Shown piece by piece: positions 6,763-9,338 of a stretch of DNA of 9,338 bases (position 1 is its first letter; every line of letters begins with the position of its first letter). Below the pieces are notes generated by a model. It was not told the DNA's origin. It saw only the letters and a program-made list of their open reading frames with translations, and made no database searches. Source of the DNA: Bacteroidota bacterium (GTDB lineage: Bacteria; Bacteroidota; Rhodothermia; Rhodothermales; JAAAOL01); assembly GCA_009908885.1 (NCBI GenBank), contig JAAAOL010000299.1, positions 1-9,338 on the forward strand, in the 5' to 3' direction. The translations under genes and the position numbers were made by a program.

Positions 6763-7971
6763 ATGACGACTTTTATGGACTCCCTTTCGCTACCTCGCCT
6801 GCGATGGATCGCGCCCGTGCTGCTCTGCGCGGCGGTGCTCGTCGCGGGCTGTGACGACGAAGAACTCCTTCCGCCCGAGACCGAAGCTCCGCTGTTCGAA
6901 CGCTATGCCGCGCTCGGCAACAGCATCACGGCGGGCTTCCAGTCGGGCGGCATCAGCGCCAGCACGCAGCAGGAATCGTACGCCGCGCTGCTGGCCGCGT
7001 CGATGGACACCGAATTCAACCAGCCGCTTCTCAACGATCCGGGCTGTCCTCCGCCTATCGTCGACGCCCTAACGGGGGAGCGGGCAGCGAATGTGGACTG
7101 CGCCCTGCGCACGACGCCCCTTCCGCCCGTCATCCACAACGTAGCCGTGCCGGGCGCGCAGGTGATCGACCTGCTGACCAATCTGGATTCGAACTCGTCG
7201 GCCAATACGCTGACGACGTTCATCCTGGGCGGGCGCACGCAGCTCGAAGCGGCCGCCGACGTGCAGCCCACGTTCGCCACCGTCTGGATCGGCAACAACG
7301 ACGTGCTGGGCGCGGCGCTGTCGGGCAACACGGACCTGATCACCGCGGCAGGTGACTTCGAGACGCGCTACCGGCAGGCGATGGACAGCCTCGCCACGCC
7401 GGACCTGGAAGGCGCCCTCCTGATCGGCGTCGCCAACCCGACGCTGATTCCGCACCTGTCGCCGGGCGCGGCCTACGCGCAGGCCCAGCCGACCATCCAG
7501 GCCCTCCTGGACGGCAGTGACACGGGCGGCCAGTTCGTAGTGGCCGACAACTGTGCGGCGGGCGGCGCTACGTCGCTCGTGCCGTACGGGTACGGCTTCG
7601 GCACCCTGCTGGCCCAGGCCCAGAACGGGCTGTCGGTCCAGCTCGACTGCCTGAACGATCCGCCGGTCCTGACGCCGGAGGAGACGGCCACCGTCGTGGG
7701 CGCCGTGCAGCAGTTCAACGCCATCATCCAGGCCGAGGCGCAGGAGCGCGGCTGGGCCTACCTCGACCCGAATCCGGTGCTGCAGGAGCAACAGGACCAG
7801 GTCCCGGTCTTCCCGGACCTGGAGAATCAGCCTGCGATCTTCGGGCCCTTCTTCAGCCTCGACGGCGTCCACCCGAACGGGGCGGCCCACGTCCTCGTGG
7901 CGAATGCGGCGGTCGACGCCATCAACGCGCAGTACGGCACGGACCTGCCGCCCATCGCGACGACGCAGTAA
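6763..7971 (+). CDS. SGNH/GDSL-family hydrolase lipoprotein
   Basis: 402 residues. The N-terminal hydrophobic stretch 15-29 ends in a lipobox (LVAGC, lipidated Cys30), followed by DDEE, an acidic run like the surface lipoprotein export signals described in Bacteroidota. The catalytic blocks are in order: block I LGNSIT with the nucleophile Ser54 (GNS instead of GDS), block II NVAVPGA with the oxyanion Gly131, block III IGNND with Asn179, and block V DGVHPN with Asp367 and His370. It should hydrolyse ester or acyl bonds at the outer membrane, probably on the cell surface. Cysteines 95, 113, 264 and 296 may form disulfides. The ATG at 6763 starts two bases after the FadL stop; an in-frame ATG at 6775 is a possible alternative that would keep the lipobox. 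Being tightly coupled to FadL, it probably generates or processes the lipid that FadL imports. No T-rich terminator follows the stop. Confidence 0.9.
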   Translation: MTTFMDSLSLPRLRWIAPVLLCAAVLVAGCDDEELLPPETEAPLFERYAALGNSITAGFQSGGISASTQQESYAALLAASMDTEFNQPLLNDPGCPPPIVDALTGERAANVDCALRTTPLPPVIHNVAVPGAQVIDLLTNLDSNSSANTLTTFILGGRTQLEAAADVQPTFATVWIGNNDVLGAALSGNTDLITAAGDFETRYRQAMDSLATPDLEGALLIGVANPTLIPHLSPGAAYAQAQPTIQALLDGSDTGGQFVVADNCAAGGATSLVPYGYGFGTLLAQAQNGLSVQLDCLNDPPVLTPEETATVVGAVQQFNAIIQAEAQERGWAYLDPNPVLQEQQDQVPVFPDLENQPAIFGPFFSLDGVHPNGAAHVLVANAAVDAINAQYGTDLPPIATTQ

Positions 7972-8011
7972 TTCCTACCATCGGGGATCGCCACCGCCGC
8001 TATCGCCGTGA

Positions 8012-8039
8012 GCGTGATGCGTATTGCGTGATGCGTAAG
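8012..8039. repeat. Heptad repeat cluster 1 (four units, inverted orientation)
   Basis: Four consecutive 7-mers: GCGTGAT, GCGTATT, GCGTGAT, GCGTAAG. Equivalently, the 12-mer GCGTGATGCGTA is repeated exactly at 8012-8023 and 8026-8037. Read on the minus strand the unit is TCACGCA-like, the same family as clusters 2 and 3 in opposite orientation. Confidence 0.8.
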
Positions 8040-8185
8040 GGCGCTGACCGGGGACTAGACGCCTCAATGCACCGTCTTCGCCTGGCGGCGTCCGCATCGC
8101 CAAGAACGCAGTGCGTGGCTATGATGTGTGAGGACTCACCCCGGACGTGATCTGGGACCTCCGGCGAAGCGATGGCCCGTGCCTG

Positions 8186-8213
8186 TCACGAATTACGAAT
8201 CACGCATTACGAC
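8186..8213. repeat. Heptad repeat cluster 2 (four units)
   Basis: Four consecutive 7-mers with no spacer: TCACGAA, TTACGAA, TCACGCA, TTACGAC. The shared core is T(C/T)ACG(A/C)A. Confidence 0.8.
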
Positions 8214-8255
8214 GGGCGAGCATCAAGATCCGGACGTCACCAGCCTGAGCCACTA

Positions 8256-8285
8256 TTGCGCATCACGCGCGTCACGCAGTACGCC
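8256..8285. repeat. Heptad repeat cluster 3 (four degenerate units)
   Basis: TTGCGCA, TCACGCG, then a two-base CG insert, then TCACGCA and GTACGCC. It is the same heptad family as cluster 2, more degenerate, and ends 10 bases before the start codon of the DoxX-like gene. Confidence 0.65.
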
Positions 8286-8295
8286 CTGCCTCCAC

Positions 8296-8706
8296 ATGCT
8301 GCCTGCCCGCTTCGACCGCTACCGCCGTCCGGCCCGCCGCGTCCTCGGTGTGCTGTTCATCGCCGCCGGGGTGCTGCACTTCGTCGTGCCGTCGTTCTAC
8401 GTAGCCATCATGCCGCCGTACCTGCCCTATCACCGGGCGCTCGTCTTGCTCAGCGGCATCGCCGAGGTCCTGGGCGGCATCGGTGTGCTGCTTCCGGCCA
8501 CGCGGCGCCTCGCGGGGTGGGGGCTGATCCTGCTGCTGCTCGCCGTCTTTCCGGCCAACATCCACATGTTCACCGAGGCGCTCGCCGGGCAGGGCTGGTC
8601 GTTCTACACCGTCGGCCTGCTCGTGCGCCTGCCGCTCCAGTTCGTGATGATGGCGTTCGTCTACTGGTGCGCCGTCCCGCCGCCCGCTACGGCTGACGCG
8701 GAATGA
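8296..8706 (+). CDS. DoxX-like (COG4270-type) four-helix membrane protein
   Basis: 136 residues in the inner membrane. Four hydrophobic segments are visible at about 15-33, 48-67, 72-91 and 103-125. HFVVPSFYVAIMPPYLPYHRALVLLSGIAEVLGGIG and VFPANIHM are the conserved stretches of the small DoxX-like membrane proteins grouped with COG4270, whose role is mostly unknown; DoxX itself is a subunit of an archaeal thiosulfate:quinone oxidoreductase, but its function should not be carried over. The ATG at 8296 is chosen because the preceding in-frame sequence is heptad repeat without family similarity, and the protein then begins with the usual short basic N-terminus (RFDRYRRPARR). No Shine-Dalgarno is visible and the repeats begin only 10 bases upstream. 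The last 20 bases overlap the 3' end of the convergent M24 peptidase gene. Confidence 0.85.
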   Translation: MLPARFDRYRRPARRVLGVLFIAAGVLHFVVPSFYVAIMPPYLPYHRALVLLSGIAEVLGGIGVLLPATRRLAGWGLILLLLAVFPANIHMFTEALAGQGWSFYTVGLLVRLPLQFVMMAFVYWCAVPPPATADAE

Positions 8707-9338
8707 GGAGCAGCTCGGTCTGCCGCCCGTCGAGGTACCAGGCGGTTTCGCCGTCGAAGAGGGCGTCCTCTTCCAGCTTGATGCGCACGCGCTGGTCGCC
8801 CCACTCGGGCACGGTCACCTCGGCGTTGAGTTCGATGGAGTGCGCCGTATTCGGGTAGAGCGGGTAGTCGCCCCGGCCCGGCACGCCGCCCTGCTGGTCC
8901 CACAGCCCGATGGTCGGCCCGGCGCCGTGCCCGTGAAAGCCGATGGGATGCGTGTAGATCGACGCGTCGATGCCCTCGGCGGCAGCCCGGTCGAGCGCGG
9001 CCTGAAGGATGGCGTTGCCGCTGCGCTCCGCCGCGAACTCGTCGGTCAGAATGTCCTGGAGCCGGTTGCCGACGGCCAGCCCGTCGCGCAGGCCCTCGGG
9101 CGCCTCGGTCTCGTCCGGGCGGAGGACGTACGCGTGCTGCTGCGTGTCCGTGTTGAGGCCGAGGTAGGTGATGCCGAAGTCGACGTGCAGCAGGTCGCCG
9201 GGCTGGATGACGTCGGTATCGGGGCGGGAGGCGAACGTCTCGCGCATGCCGTCGCCGCCGGTCTCGTTGCGCTGGACGGAGACGGTCGGGTGGAACCACG
9301 TCGTCAGGGTGAGGTCGCGGATGCGGTCGCGGTACCAC
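8687..9338 (-). CDS. M24-family metallopeptidase (Xaa-Pro aminopeptidase-like), N-terminal part outside window
   Basis: 216 residues to the TAG stop (complement of 8687-8689); the frame is still open at the window edge (first full codon at 9337). The ATG at 9247 is internal, since family sequence (WFHPTVSVQRNE) continues upstream of it. All five dinuclear metal ligands of the pita-bread fold can be placed, numbered from the window-edge codon: Asp53 and Asp64 in HVDFGITYLGLNTD (11 apart), His137 in HGHGAGP, Glu169 in HSIELNAEV and Glu190 in the KLEED stretch. The domain is therefore complete and probably active, removing N-terminal residues next to proline or cleaving related dipeptides. Whether it has a signal peptide, as many Bacteroidota members do, cannot be seen. 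It is convergent with the DoxX-like gene, overlapping it by 20 bp, and no terminator is visible. Confidence 0.88.
   Translation of the reverse strand, partial: WYRDRIRDLTLTTWFHPTVSVQRNETGGDGMRETFASRPDTDVIQPGDLLHVDFGITYLGLNTDTQQHAYVLRPDETEAPEGLRDGLAVGNRLQDILTDEFAAERSGNAILQAALDRAAAEGIDASIYTHPIGFHGHGAGPTIGLWDQQGGVPGRGDYPLYPNTAHSIELNAEVTVPEWGDQRVRIKLEEDALFDGETAWYLDGRQTELLLIPRQP

Larger units (their letters stand above)
7972..8295. other. 324-bp non-coding region with heptad repeats
   Basis: No protein-coding gene is supported. The frame open from 8128 into the DoxX-like gene runs through repeat DNA and carries no family sequence before 8296. The region holds three clusters of a degenerate 7-bp repeat, listed separately. 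Between the first and second clusters (8040-8185) I see nothing recognisable: no strong hairpin with a T run, no tRNA and no convincing promoter. Confidence 0.6.

Noticed and set aside
8012..8285. The heptad clusters as a CRISPR array.
   Set aside because: The units are 7 bp, directly abutting, with no 30-40 base unique spacers, and one cluster is inverted. No cas gene is present.
8128..8295. A 56-codon N-terminal extension of the DoxX-like gene from a GTG.
   Set aside because: It is translated heptad repeat and non-family text; the conserved basic N-terminus and first membrane helix follow the ATG at 8296.

Overview
This is high-GC bacterial chromosome. It most likely comes from the Rhodothermia / Rhodothermales side of the Bacteroidota. 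The evidence is a secreted protein ending in a type IX secretion sorting domain with the typical YPNPFNP motif, FN3-like surface-protein text of the LPVEL..FTA type, and almost no Shine-Dalgarno sequences ahead of the genes. The lineage is an inference; there is no rRNA or marker gene here to fix it. Several genes use ordinary house-keeping codons at roughly 70-78% GC in the lines I counted. A short insert at about 2.95-3.6 kb is clearly lower.

Layout. (1) 1-1634 (+): the 3' part of a secreted lysyl-endopeptidase-like serine protease with a lamin-tail domain, an FN3-like domain and a type IX sorting domain. A strong rho-independent terminator follows at 1673-1725. (2) 1742-2929 (-): a KamA-family radical SAM/PLP aminomutase. 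(3) 3050-3612 (+): a translationally coupled pair of small genes, DUF6883 then DUF4926, of lower GC; it looks like a small mobile cassette and a candidate toxin/antitoxin-like or toxin/immunity-like pair. (4) 3622-4614 (-): a D-Ala-D-Ala-ligase-like ATP-grasp enzyme. (5) 4758-5084 (+): a small unrecognised acidic-tailed protein. (6) 5085-5344: a leader region with a candidate promoter, a direct repeat and a long-range inverted repeat. (7) 5345-7971 (+): a two-gene unit made of a FadL/OmpP1-type outer-membrane transporter and, 2 bases later, a lipid-anchored SGNH/GDSL hydrolase. (8) 7972-8295: non-coding DNA with three clusters of a degenerate 7-bp repeat. (9) 8296-8706 (+): a four-helix DoxX-like membrane protein. 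(10) 8687-9338 (-): the 3' part of an M24 metallopeptidase, overlapping the previous gene tail to tail by 20 bp.

How they fit together. The clearest functional unit is FadL plus SGNH lipoprotein. A cell-surface esterase could release hydrophobic products next to a channel that imports them. The other genes are mostly separate transcription units: divergent or convergent neighbours without shared pathway logic. The best candidates for something undescribed are the DUF6883/DUF4926 pair, the KamA homologue with an altered substrate-binding residue, and the Ddl-like ligase lacking Ddl substrate motifs. I see no CRISPR array, transposase, tRNA or rRNA.
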